From positions 1-8,396 of the forward strand of contig JBOGED010000426.1 in assembly GCA_050743625.1 (NCBI GenBank): a stretch of 8,396 bases of DNA, read 5' to 3'. Made by a program: the position numbers and the translations under genes. Below the pieces are notes generated by a model, which worked only from the letters and a program-made list of their open reading frames with translations, ran no database searches and was not told the origin of the DNA. This DNA is from JBOGED01 sp050743625. Lineage in GTDB: Bacteria; Actinomycetota; Nitriliruptoria; Euzebyales; Egibacteraceae. Shown here in pieces: positions 1 to 5,352 of the stretch; position 1 is the stretch's first letter; each line of letters begins with the position of its first letter.

Positions 1-124
1 ACCTTGGGCTGCCTTGCCGTCGTGAGTTTTGTAGTAGCTGATGCGGTTGGGGCGGCATCGAGCCACGCCAACCGCGCTCCGCTCCGCTTCGCGCGCCGCT
101 CATGGCCGAAGGCTCTCAACATGG
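1..124. other. Sequence downstream of ilvB, no assignable gene
   Basis: On the minus strand this is what follows the ilvB stop codon. Two frames stay open to the window edge: one from ATG at 122-120, and one from a second ATG whose peptide begins MSGARSGAERGWRG. Neither resembles the start of IlvN/IlvH, the regulatory subunit that often follows ilvB within a few bases and normally opens with an ACT-domain strand. The composition (repeated GCGGAGCGGAGCG-like runs) is low complexity and gives arginine- and serine-rich peptides typical of spurious ORFs. I see no convincing gene here, but the window ends too soon to exclude one starting further left. Confidence 0.5.
43..75. terminator. GC-rich hairpin after ilvB, possible weak terminator
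   Basis: Perfect 8-bp arms GCGGTTGG (43-50) and CCAACCGC (68-75) enclose a 17-base loop, about 50 bases past the ilvB stop on the minus strand. No T-run follows on either strand, so a standard intrinsic terminator is not supported. It could be a U-less terminator, an mRNA 3'-end stabiliser, or part of a dispersed repeat. Confidence 0.3.
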
Positions 125-1936
125 CTAGACCGCGTCCTTTCCTTCGCGCATGTGCTCGGGCAACGAGGTTCCACCCGGCTCGTCGGCGCCGCCTGGGGCG
201 CTGCCGGCGGTGGCCTGCGCGTACCACTCCTCGGCGGACTCGAAGATGTTGTCGTTGTTGGCGCCTGCCGGCACCATCGGGAACACCTTCTCGTTGATGT
301 CCACCCGGAAGTCGACGACCACGGGGACCTCACCGACAGCGAACGCCTTGTCGAGCGTCGACTCGACGTCCTCCGGTTTCGCGCAGCGCAGTCCGACGCA
401 GCCGTAGGCGTCCGCGAGCTTCACCAGGTCGGGCACGTCGACGGGTAGGTCGACCTGTGAGTAGCGGCGGTTGTAGAACAGCTCCTGCCACTGGCGCACC
501 ATGCCGAGCGAGCCGTTGTTGATCACGCAGAAGATGACCGGCACGTTCTCGGTACGCGCGGTGGCCAGCTCCTGCAGGGTCATCTGGAAGCTGCCGTCGC
601 CGTCGACCGCTACGACTGTTCGATCGGGGCACCCGACCTTCGCGCCGATCGAGGCGGGCACGCAGAAGCCCATCGTCCCTAGGCCGCCGGAGTTGATCCA
701 GGACCGAGGACGCTCGAAGCGGATGTGTTGCGAGGCCCACATCTGGTGCTGGCCGACGCCGGAGACGACGATCCCCTCGCCATCCAGCCTTTGACCGATC
801 GCGCGGATGACCGTCTGCGGCTTCAGTGGGCCGTCGGGTTGCTGCTCACAGCGCAGGGGGTGCGCTTCCTTCCAGGCCTTCAAGCGCGCCCACCACGCCG
901 ACAGGTCGGTGCGGGTCGTGGGCTGCTCGGCTCGCAGGCCCACAAGCGCGTCGATGATCTGGCCGATCACGACGGCGCAGTCCCCAACGATCGGGATCTC
1001 GGGCTCGCGGTTCTTTCCGATCTCCGCGGGGTCGATGTCGACGTGGATCACACGGGCGCCCTGTGCGAACGTGGCCAAGCTGCCGGTCACGCGGTCGTCG
1101 AATCGCGTACCGAGCGCGATGAGCAGATCGGCCCTCTGGAGCGCGGTGACCGCGGTCCAGTGCCCGTGCATGCCTGGCATGCCGAGATGGAGCGGGTGGC
1201 TGTCGGGCAACGCGCCCCGCGCCATCAGCGTCGTCACCACGGGCAGATCGGCCAGCTCAGCCAGCCGCCGCAACTCCGCGTGCGCGTCTGACTTGATGAT
1301 CCCGCCACCGGCATAGATGACCGGTCGCTGAGCCTCCGCGATCGCGCGGGCGGCCTCTCGGACCATCTTCGAGTGGCCACGCACCGTTGGCTTGTAGCCA
1401 GGAAGGCCCAGCCGATCGGGCCATACGAACGTCGTCTGCCCGTTGAGCACATCCTTGGGGATGTCGATGAGCACCGGGCCTGGCCGGCCCGTCGCCGCGA
1501 TATGGAAGGCCTCCGCGATTGCGCCAGGGATCCGATCGGGCTCCAGGACCATCTCGTTGTGCTTCGTCACTGGCATCGTGATGCCGGTGATGTCGGCCTC
1601 CTGGAACGCGTCCCCACCGACGGCGGCGGTCGCGACTTGACCCGTGATGGCGACGACCGGGACCGAATCCATGTACGCGTCGGCGAGCGCGGTGACCAGA
1701 TTGGTTCCCCCCGGTCCTGAGGTCGCCATCGCTACCCCGACCCGCCCGGTCGCGTGCGCATAGCCTTCGGCCATGTGCCCAGCGCCTTGTTCGTGACGAG
1801 CCAAGACGTGGCGGATCGGTGAGTCGATCAACGGGTCGTAGGCCGGGAGAATCGCCCCGCCCGGATGCCCGAAGATCACCTCGACGCCTGCCCTCTCGAG
1901 CGATTTGATGACTGACTGCGCGCCGGTGATTGTCAT
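125..1936 (-). CDS. ilvB: Acetolactate synthase, large (catalytic) subunit
   Basis: Cytosolic ThDP-, Mg- and FAD-dependent enzyme that condenses two pyruvates to 2-acetolactate (valine/leucine branch), or pyruvate with 2-oxobutyrate (isoleucine branch). At 603 residues it is full length. The N-terminal ThDP-binding domain (about 1-165) holds FGHPGGAILPAYD and the catalytic Glu49 in RHEQGAGHMAEGYA. The central FAD domain is about 190-330. The C-terminal domain carries the ThDP/Mg motif GDGSFQMTLQEL (446-457) with NNGSLGM (473-479). The QWQELFYNRRYS stretch is typical of biosynthetic AHAS rather than other ThDP decarboxylases. The last 30 residues are a Gly/Pro/Glu-rich tail. The ATG at 1936 follows only a weak purine-rich stretch (AAGAGAG); the domain starts directly after it, so the start is well placed. 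The gene lies behind its own leader-peptide attenuator. The regulatory subunit gene is not visible immediately downstream. Confidence 0.96.
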   Translation of the reverse strand: MTITGAQSVIKSLERAGVEVIFGHPGGAILPAYDPLIDSPIRHVLARHEQGAGHMAEGYAHATGRVGVAMATSGPGGTNLVTALADAYMDSVPVVAITGQVATAAVGGDAFQEADITGITMPVTKHNEMVLEPDRIPGAIAEAFHIAATGRPGPVLIDIPKDVLNGQTTFVWPDRLGLPGYKPTVRGHSKMVREAARAIAEAQRPVIYAGGGIIKSDAHAELRRLAELADLPVVTTLMARGALPDSHPLHLGMPGMHGHWTAVTALQRADLLIALGTRFDDRVTGSLATFAQGARVIHVDIDPAEIGKNREPEIPIVGDCAVVIGQIIDALVGLRAEQPTTRTDLSAWWARLKAWKEAHPLRCEQQPDGPLKPQTVIRAIGQRLDGEGIVVSGVGQHQMWASQHIRFERPRSWINSGGLGTMGFCVPASIGAKVGCPDRTVVAVDGDGSFQMTLQELATARTENVPVIFCVINNGSLGMVRQWQELFYNRRYSQVDLPVDVPDLVKLADAYGCVGLRCAKPEDVESTLDKAFAVGEVPVVVDFRVDINEKVFPMVPAGANNDNIFESAEEWYAQATAGSAPGGADEPGGTSLPEHMREGKDAV

Positions 1937-1977
1937 GCCGCGCTCTCTTTATCGTGTTCGGACTTCGATGTTGGTGG

Positions 1978-2013
1978 AAAAAGAAAGACCTCCCGCCTAG
2001 GGCAGAGAGGTCT
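1978..2013 (-). terminator. Intrinsic terminator (attenuator) in the ilvB leader
   Basis: On the minus strand AGACCTC (2013-2007) pairs perfectly with GAGGTCT (1992-1986). The stem continues inward as TC/GG and GCC/GGC around one bulged base with a CTA loop. It is followed by TTCTTTTT (1985-1978). It lies between the leader-peptide stop and the ilvB ATG, where transcription of ilvB would have to pass it, so it acts as an attenuator rather than an end-of-gene terminator. An alternative pairing of GAGG (2055-2052) plus CTGG (2048-2045) with CCAG (2015-2012) plus CCTC (2010-2007) would remove its 5' arm and could serve as the antiterminator. Confidence 0.82.
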
Positions 2014-2053
2014 GGCGCCCGGGAAGGACCGATCGGCGGTCAGCCCAGGCGCC
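2014..2053 (-). promoter_or_regulatory. Leader hairpin abutting the ilvB attenuator
   Basis: GGCGCCTGGG (2053-2044) can pair over 10 positions, one of them G-U, with CCCGGGCGCC (2023-2014). A nested GACCG/CGGTC stem (2041-2037 with 2031-2027) sits inside. The leader-peptide stop codon (2042-2040) lies within the hairpin, so a ribosome finishing the peptide would melt it. Its 3' arm ends exactly one base before the terminator stem, so it stacks on the terminator but competes with the proposed antiterminator. An earlier stem, GTACGAGG (2110-2103) with CCTCGTAC (2070-2063), overlaps the regulatory codons. Which pairing wins in each translation state needs folding. Confidence 0.55.
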
Positions 2054-2126
2054 TCGCAATGGGTACGAGGAGGGTGCAGCGCGCAGCACGTGCCGAAATC
2101 GGCCTCGTACTCGCGAGCCTGCTCAT
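2040..2126 (-). CDS. ilvB leader peptide (branched-chain amino acid attenuator)
   Basis: A 28-codon ORF with ATG at 2126-2124 and TGA at 2042-2040. It is preceded by a near-perfect ribosome binding site, AGGAGG (2136-2131), four bases upstream of the ATG. The peptide ends TLLVPIARRLG: the codons CTC CTC GTA CCC ATT (2072-2058) give consecutive Leu, Leu, Val, Pro, Ile, which report all three products of the pathway. An earlier Ile lies at codon 10. The stop is 26 bases before the intrinsic terminator and about 100 bases before ilvB. In known actinobacterial and enterobacterial ilv leaders, ribosome stalling at such codons under starvation blocks the terminator. Here the sequence shows the leader ORF, the codons, the ribosome site and the terminator; the response itself is inferred. 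Confidence 0.85.
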   Translation of the reverse strand: MSRLASTRPISARAARCTLLVPIARRLG

Positions 2127-2175
2127 CGGTCCTCCTCTTGGGCGCAACGAGGCCCGCACGCGGCGGGACGCACCC

Positions 2176-2204
2176 AGTGTCGCGGCGGGACGCGAAGGTG
2201 TCAA
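2176..2204 (-). promoter_or_regulatory. Candidate ilvB promoter
   Basis: A perfect -35 hexamer TTGACA (2204-2199) is followed after 17 bases by GACACT (2181-2176), which keeps the A at position 2, the A at position 4 and the final T of the -10 consensus. Initiation would fall near 2169, giving about 40 bases before the leader-peptide ATG, which fits an attenuated leader transcript. The -10 match is modest, so the exact start needs mapping. Confidence 0.55.
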
Positions 2205-2221
2205 CCTGGCTATCCAGTATC

Positions 2222-2264
2222 CCCCGATCGGGGTGTACTGGGGCCCCCAGCGTGGGTACCCCAC
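2222..2264. promoter_or_regulatory. Cluster of three palindromes upstream of the ilvB promoter
   Basis: Three short palindromes stand side by side: CCCCGATCGGGG (2222-2233, perfect), CTGGGGCCCCCAG (2238-2250, perfect around a central C) and GTGGGTACCCCAC (2252-2264, 5-bp arms around TAC). They lie 18-60 bases upstream of the TTGACA hexamer. On the minus strand a related pair, GGGGATAGTGG and GGGGATACTGG, flanks the cluster. This position suits operators for an activator or repressor. No known regulator site was recognised. Confidence 0.35.
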
Positions 2265-2297
2265 TATCCCCTGTTTGTGCCTGTCCGAAGGGACTAG

Positions 2298-2338
2298 AAA
2301 AAAATGCCCTGAAGGTTGGACTCGGCGCGCTCTAGGGC
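2298..2338 (-). terminator. Intrinsic terminator of the two-component operon
   Basis: On the minus strand GCCCT (2338-2334) pairs with AGGGC (2309-2305), extended by G-U, A-T and G-C pairs after one mismatch. The loop contains GCGCGCCGAGTCCAAC. A run of seven T residues (2304-2298) follows one A after the stem. It lies about 220 bases past the response-regulator stop and upstream of the ilvB promoter, so it separates the two transcription units. The moderate stem with a long T-run is a credible intrinsic terminator. Confidence 0.65.
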
Positions 2339-2413
2339 CTATTCTTTCCTCATCCCGAGGCACCATGCGGCGGGCGGGTTCCCGCCCCCTCCCGCCGCAG
2401 ACGGTGTACTCAC
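2339..2413 (-). CDS. Possible 24-residue micro-ORF, Gly-rich, ending at the terminator
   Basis: This starts with GTG (2413-2411) that overlaps the preceding micro-ORF stop as GTGA, and ends with TAG (2341-2339) immediately before the first stem base of the operon terminator. The product begins MSTPSAAGGGGNPPAAW and ends LGMRKE. The pentapeptide GGGNP is encoded by the same 15-base sequence, in the same codon phase, as in the preceding micro-ORF. I recognise no family. The overlap and the fit between stop and terminator argue for a real gene. The short length, the lack of an independent ribosome site and a strong hairpin inside it (2367-2398) argue against. Treat as a hypothesis. Confidence 0.25.
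   Translation of the reverse strand: MSTPSAAGGGGNPPAAWCLGMRKE
2367..2398. repeat. Nested hairpin with the repeated CGGGTTCCCG core
   Basis: In plus-strand reading GCGGCGGG (2367-2374) pairs with CCCGCCGC (2391-2398), enclosing a smaller CGGG-TT-CCCG hairpin and an unpaired CCCCCT. A sister structure at 2413-2438 has the same inner core inside ACGGG/CCCGT arms. The shared 15-mer CGGGTTCCCGCCCCC occurs at 2375-2389 and 2422-2436, 47 bases apart. The pair could be a dispersed intergenic palindrome, part of an RNA, or a coincidence of coding repeats. Confidence 0.5.
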
Positions 2414-2556
2414 GGGAAATTCGGGTTCCCGCCCCCGTATTTCTCGTAGACGGGCACCTGCTCGTCATAGACGGCCCGGGCTGCGCAGCTCGGGCCGTCT
2501 AATTCTTTCTCACTAGTCCTGGACGGGGGACGGGGCAGAGTACTCCCCGGCCGCAT
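2410..2556 (-). CDS. Possible 48-residue small protein after the response regulator
   Basis: The ATG (2556-2554) follows directly on the response-regulator stop (TAG-ATG), so translation could be coupled. The ORF ends with TGA at 2412-2410. The second half, VYDEQVPVYEKYGGGNPNFP, looks coding: 17 of its 20 codons end in G or C, and it is rich in Tyr and Glu. The first half is Pro/Arg/Ser-rich and less convincing. There is no signal peptide or membrane segment. A very stable 14-bp hairpin (2469-2500) sits inside the ORF, which is unusual for coding sequence. The family is unknown. A role as a peptide partner of the kinase would be speculation based on position alone. Confidence 0.35.
   Translation of the reverse strand: MRPGSTLPRPPSRTSEKELDGPSCAARAVYDEQVPVYEKYGGGNPNFP
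2469..2510 (+). terminator. Very stable hairpin with a T-rich tail on the plus strand
   Basis: AGACGGCCCG (2469-2478) pairs perfectly with CGGGCCGTCT (2491-2500). The stem continues with one wobble and three more pairs to a GCGC loop. In plus-strand direction AATTCTTTCT follows (2501-2510), a plausible though imperfect U-tract. On the minus strand no T-run follows. No annotated plus-strand gene ends here, so it either terminates an unannotated plus-strand RNA, blocks antisense transcription into the two-component operon, or acts on the minus-strand mRNA as a processing or stability element. Confidence 0.45.
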
Positions 2557-3255
2557 CTAGCGCACCAGCCCGTGGCGCATCGCGATGACTACTGCTTGGA
2601 CCCGATCAGAGGCCTTCAGCTTCGCGTAGATCCGGGACAGGTGGCTCTTCACGGTCTCGTCACCAAGCTCGAGGACCTCTGCGATCTCACGCGTCGACTT
2701 GCCAGTGGCAAGCTGCTCGAGGACGTCCTGCTCGCGTTTCGACAGCGGCTGCAGCCCGGCGTGGATGGCGAGGGGTCCGACCCTTTCAAGGAACGGTCGC
2801 GTCACGTCGGGGTGGAGGAACCCTTTGCCGGCCGCGACCGCCCGCACCGCCTGGACGAGCTCCTCGCGGCGCACGTTCTTTGGCAGATAGCCGGCGACTC
2901 CGGCGGCCACGGCGCGCGTGACCGTATCGTGGTCGGTGAACATCGTGAGCGCCATCGTTCGTGTCGGAAGCCCCCTCTCCTCGATCTGACGCACGGCGGC
3001 CAGGCCATCCATGCCGATGAGGTTCACATCGACCAGAGCGACCCTTGGCTTGTGCTCCTCGACCGCGACGACGAGCTCCTCTCCGGAGGAGACGATGCCG
3101 ACCACCTTCATGTCATGCTCGAATGACAGCATGGTCGCGATACCGTCCGCCACCACACCGTGGTCCTCCGCGATGATGATGTCGATGATCTCTGGCACCG
3201 CTCCGCCCTCCCGGAGCTCAGGGCCATGGGGGCTGAGCGGCCTCGGGATGTTCAC
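2557..3255 (-). CDS. NarL/FixJ-family two-component response regulator
   Basis: DNA-binding transcriptional regulator, presumably phosphorylated by the adjacent kinase. The receiver domain (about 23-140) shows the acidic pair E30/D31 in IIIAEDHG, the phospho-acceptor D76 in VALVDVNL, the switch T104 in ALTMF and the conserved K126 in YLPKN. A LuxR-type helix-turn-helix (about 171-230) has the usual LSKREQDVLEQLATGKS and the recognition-helix run DETVKSHLSRIYAKL. The longest reading (232 residues) begins at GTG 3255 and overlaps the kinase stop by four bases (GTGA). A GTG at 3198 (213 residues, beginning VPEIIDIII), with GGGAGGGCGGAG just upstream, suits the usual family length and the domain start better. 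Both are possible. Target genes are unknown; nothing here shows that it controls ilvB, fni or dxs. Confidence 0.93.
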   Translation of the reverse strand: MNIPRPLSPHGPELREGGAVPEIIDIIIAEDHGVVADGIATMLSFEHDMKVVGIVSSGEELVVAVEEHKPRVALVDVNLIGMDGLAAVRQIEERGLPTRTMALTMFTDHDTVTRAVAAGVAGYLPKNVRREELVQAVRAVAAGKGFLHPDVTRPFLERVGPLAIHAGLQPLSKREQDVLEQLATGKSTREIAEVLELGDETVKSHLSRIYAKLKASDRVQAVVIAMRHGLVR

Positions 3256-4991
3256 AGCGGTACCTCCACCTCGACGGTAGTTCCACCCGTCACGCTACTC
3301 CGTACGCTGAAGCGCCCACGGGTAAGCTCGACGCGCTGTTGCATTAAGGCCAGCCCGTGGTGACCGGCCGAAATCTTCATCGGATCGAACCCTCGGCCGT
3401 CATCGTGAATGCGCACAGCGATCAGGGTATCGGTCACGTCCAGCTGCACAAGGACATTGTCCGCTTGCGCATGTTTCGCCACGTTCGACAGGCAGCCGCG
3501 CACGATCTCTACCACCAGAATCTCGACCGCGAAGGGGAGAGGCGAGAGCAGGCCGGTCACGTCGAGCTTCGAGTCAACGCCGTGTTCCAGCCGGAGCTGA
3601 GTCAGCGATCTGTCCAAGGCCTCGCGGAGACCCCCCGGCACGACGATCTGATCAGTCAACGCCTCCAACACCTGCCGCAACCGGCTGATCCCTCCGTTCA
3701 CGGCCTCACGCGTCGCGCGAGCCAGGTTGTTGGCCCGGGCTGGGTCTTCACCCTTGATGGCCGAACCGACGTTGTCTGCCTGGATCTCCGCGGCGGCCAG
3801 GTAGGGCAGGACATCGTCGTGGATCTCTAGGGCGAGCCGGCTCCTCTCGCGGGTGCCCTCCTCGATGATCTTGCCGGCGAGCTTCGCGCGCGCCCGCTCG
3901 ACCTCGCCGAGCTCGTCCTCGAGGTCTAAGCGCTGTAGGGCCATCCCGAGAAGCTTCGCTGCCGCTTCGACGCCTTCCATCGATCGCTCGTCGACGGTGG
4001 TGGGCACGCCGATCGCTGCCCCCGCACCTCCTGGCACCTTCACGAGCCGGAGGCTCTCCGGGATCACCCCCGACAGTGAGACGATGACATCCGGAGTCTC
4101 GAGAGCCGTGGACAGCGCGGCACCGACGATCCCCCCGGCCTGATCCCGGCGCCGGGCCGCCAAGAGATCCGTCCCTAAGTGGTTGAGGGCCTCGAGCTCT
4201 CGGAGCGAGGCAGTGAGCTCCTCCGCGCGCTCCTCGCTCTGGCGAGCGGACCGCACCGCGCTGACCCCGAGCCAAAGGGGAAAGCCGAGCAACAGGACCA
4301 ATCCTGGAGCGACCTGGTAGAGCACAACGATCAGAAGCGCCAAGCCGACGGTGACCGCCAGGTTGAGCGCGAGAGAGGAGGGATACGGGGCGATCACGAC
4401 CCTGGCCGCCTCGCCAATGCTCAGACCTCTGAAATAGAACATCAGGGTCATCGCGGCGATGTTCACGCAGTCCAACACGATGCCCGCCACGAGTGTGGCG
4501 GCGATCAGACCCACCAGGCTGTCAGCGGCGAACGCGGGCCCGACGAGTGCCGCTACGAAGGCAGCGGCGCCGACCTGGAGAGCCCCTTGCGCCCGGTTGA
4601 AGACGATTGCCCATTTCGACGTCTCTGGCCGGAACTCTCGCTCGTTGACATTGCCGATCAGCTTTACGAGGACAGCCAACGGCAGCGGGAGCAACACGGC
4701 CGCCGCAACCGAAGCGGGGGCGGTGAGCGACACATCGAGATTCGCTCGTGGAAGTGTCGGGATACTCCGGAAGCTCGTGACCGCGATGAGCGCGATCCAT
4801 GCGATCGCTTGCCCAGGTTGAGAGGCCGCCAGGCGCACTCCCTCCGGCACGAAGATCCCAACCACGACGGCCAGCAGGCAGATATACAGGCGGAAGGCGG
4901 CGCTCAGCGGTTCCTTCTGCGGTCGCTCCCCCGACGGACCACTGGACGTCGGCGCCGTTGCCTCACGACTCCTCACGTTTCGACCAGACAC
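3252..4991 (-). CDS. Membrane sensor histidine kinase, HisKA_3 type
   Basis: At 579 residues this is the sensor half of the pair with the response regulator, which it overlaps by four bases. After a hydrophilic start (1-30), about seven hydrophobic segments span roughly 33-247 with little extracellular sequence. The stretch around 118-142, with WAIVFNRAQGAL, recalls uncharacterised membrane input domains of actinobacterial signalling proteins. A short coiled-coil-like linker (250-275) and a GAF-like or linker region (270-350) follow. The dimerisation and phosphoacceptor motif RERSRLALEIHDDV puts the histidine at 391. The ATPase domain has an N-box LSNVAKHAQA (N503), G1 DDGRGFD (530-536) and G2 GHHGLALMQQR (543-553). 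All motifs for activity are present. The GTG start at 4991 lacks a clear ribosome site, so the first residues are uncertain; a GTG at 4976 is an alternative. The stimulus is unknown. Confidence 0.92.
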   Translation of the reverse strand: MSGRNVRSREATAPTSSGPSGERPQKEPLSAAFRLYICLLAVVVGIFVPEGVRLAASQPGQAIAWIALIAVTSFRSIPTLPRANLDVSLTAPASVAAAVLLPLPLAVLVKLIGNVNEREFRPETSKWAIVFNRAQGALQVGAAAFVAALVGPAFAADSLVGLIAATLVAGIVLDCVNIAAMTLMFYFRGLSIGEAARVVIAPYPSSLALNLAVTVGLALLIVVLYQVAPGLVLLLGFPLWLGVSAVRSARQSEERAEELTASLRELEALNHLGTDLLAARRRDQAGGIVGAALSTALETPDVIVSLSGVIPESLRLVKVPGGAGAAIGVPTTVDERSMEGVEAAAKLLGMALQRLDLEDELGEVERARAKLAGKIIEEGTRERSRLALEIHDDVLPYLAAAEIQADNVGSAIKGEDPARANNLARATREAVNGGISRLRQVLEALTDQIVVPGGLREALDRSLTQLRLEHGVDSKLDVTGLLSPLPFAVEILVVEIVRGCLSNVAKHAQADNVLVQLDVTDTLIAVRIHDDGRGFDPMKISAGHHGLALMQQRVELTRGRFSVRSSVTGGTTVEVEVPL

Positions 4992-5114
4992 CTGTGACAG
5001 CGTACGCGAGATCCGCCTGCAACGTTAGAACCACCCGCTCCTCACCGATCGCCCCCCCACGTCCCGGTGACAGCACGCGGTAAAGAACTCCTCACGCGGC
5101 GTTCACCTCCTCAC
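4969..5114 (-). repeat. Four copies of GTGAGGAG around the kinase start
   Basis: The 8-mer CTCCTCAC (GTGAGGAG on the minus strand) occurs at 4969-4976, 5038-5045, 5088-5095 and 5107-5114. Spacings are 69, 50 and 19 bases. The leftmost copy is inside the first codons of the kinase reading frame. All copies have the same orientation. Each resembles a ribosome binding site, and two precede very short GTG-started ORFs, so they could be leader-peptide ribosome sites, protein-binding sites on DNA or RNA, or chance in a purine-rich strand. Confidence 0.5.
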
Positions 5115-5352
5115 AGGACCCGACGGCGCATGCCGTGGATCCGTCCCGCTCTTACCTGCATCGTCACGTCGGGATGTCTGTCGTTCTCAGAGTGTCCCAC
5201 AAACCAAAGCAGCTCGCTTAACTCTGTTCCCGTCTACAGAATATTATCGCGGTACCGCTGCGAGAAGGAGGGCAAACACACTTCTCCACCTTCACGCGAT
5301 CTCCCAAGAATGCCTTACAGGGTATGAGACTATCGTCACAGGGAGTTGTCGG
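4992..5352. other. 361-base intergenic region upstream of the kinase
   Basis: This lies between the fni stop and the kinase start, both on the minus strand, and must hold the kinase promoter unless fni reads through. It contains three of four CTCCTCAC copies, a strong hairpin (5116-5142), an imperfect inverted repeat GGGATGTCTG...CAGAGTGTCCC (5171-5198) and a perfect 10-base palindrome GCGGTACCGC (5249-5258). GATAAT (5248-5243, minus strand) is a fair -10 hexamer with no good -35. No clear fni terminator is visible. Small ORFs here (16-25 codons) have no recognisable product. Confidence 0.55.
5116..5142 (-). other. Strong hairpin in the putative kinase leader
   Basis: On the minus strand GGATCC-ACGGC pairs with GCCGT-(C)-GGGTCC around an ATGC loop: 11 pairs, one of them G-U, with one bulged C. 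No T-run follows, so it is not an intrinsic terminator. It lies directly upstream of the GTGAGGAG repeats and could structure the 5' end of the kinase mRNA. Confidence 0.4.

Noticed and set aside
1978..2180. T-box riboswitch before ilvB
   Set aside because: No T-box sequence of the AGGGTGGNACCGCG kind and no specifier-loop architecture was found. The translated leader with Leu-Leu-Val-Pro-Ile codons explains the region.
2222..2275. G-quadruplex from four G-runs on the minus strand
   Set aside because: The loops would be about 5, 10 and 18 bases long, which is unfavourable, and the G-runs are better explained as palindrome arms.
2040..2468. 142-codon minus-strand ORF ending in the leader peptide
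   Set aside because: It would read through the operon terminator and the ilvB promoter. Only its last 28 codons, with their own AGGAGG site, make sense as the leader peptide.
1930..2502. 190-codon plus-strand ORF across the ilvB control region
   Set aside because: It runs antisense to the leader peptide and through two terminators. Its translation is Arg/Gly/Pro-rich with no recognisable domain, as expected of a GC-rich chance ORF.
4179..4997. 272-codon plus-strand ORF opposite the histidine kinase
   Set aside because: The opposite strand carries a complete kinase with all motifs. The antisense product is a charged, repetitive chance translation.
5004..5310. Several 16-25 codon ORFs in the kinase upstream region
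   Set aside because: Some have GTGAGGAG-type ribosome sites, but the peptides show no regulatory codon runs, no recognisable family and no coding bias.
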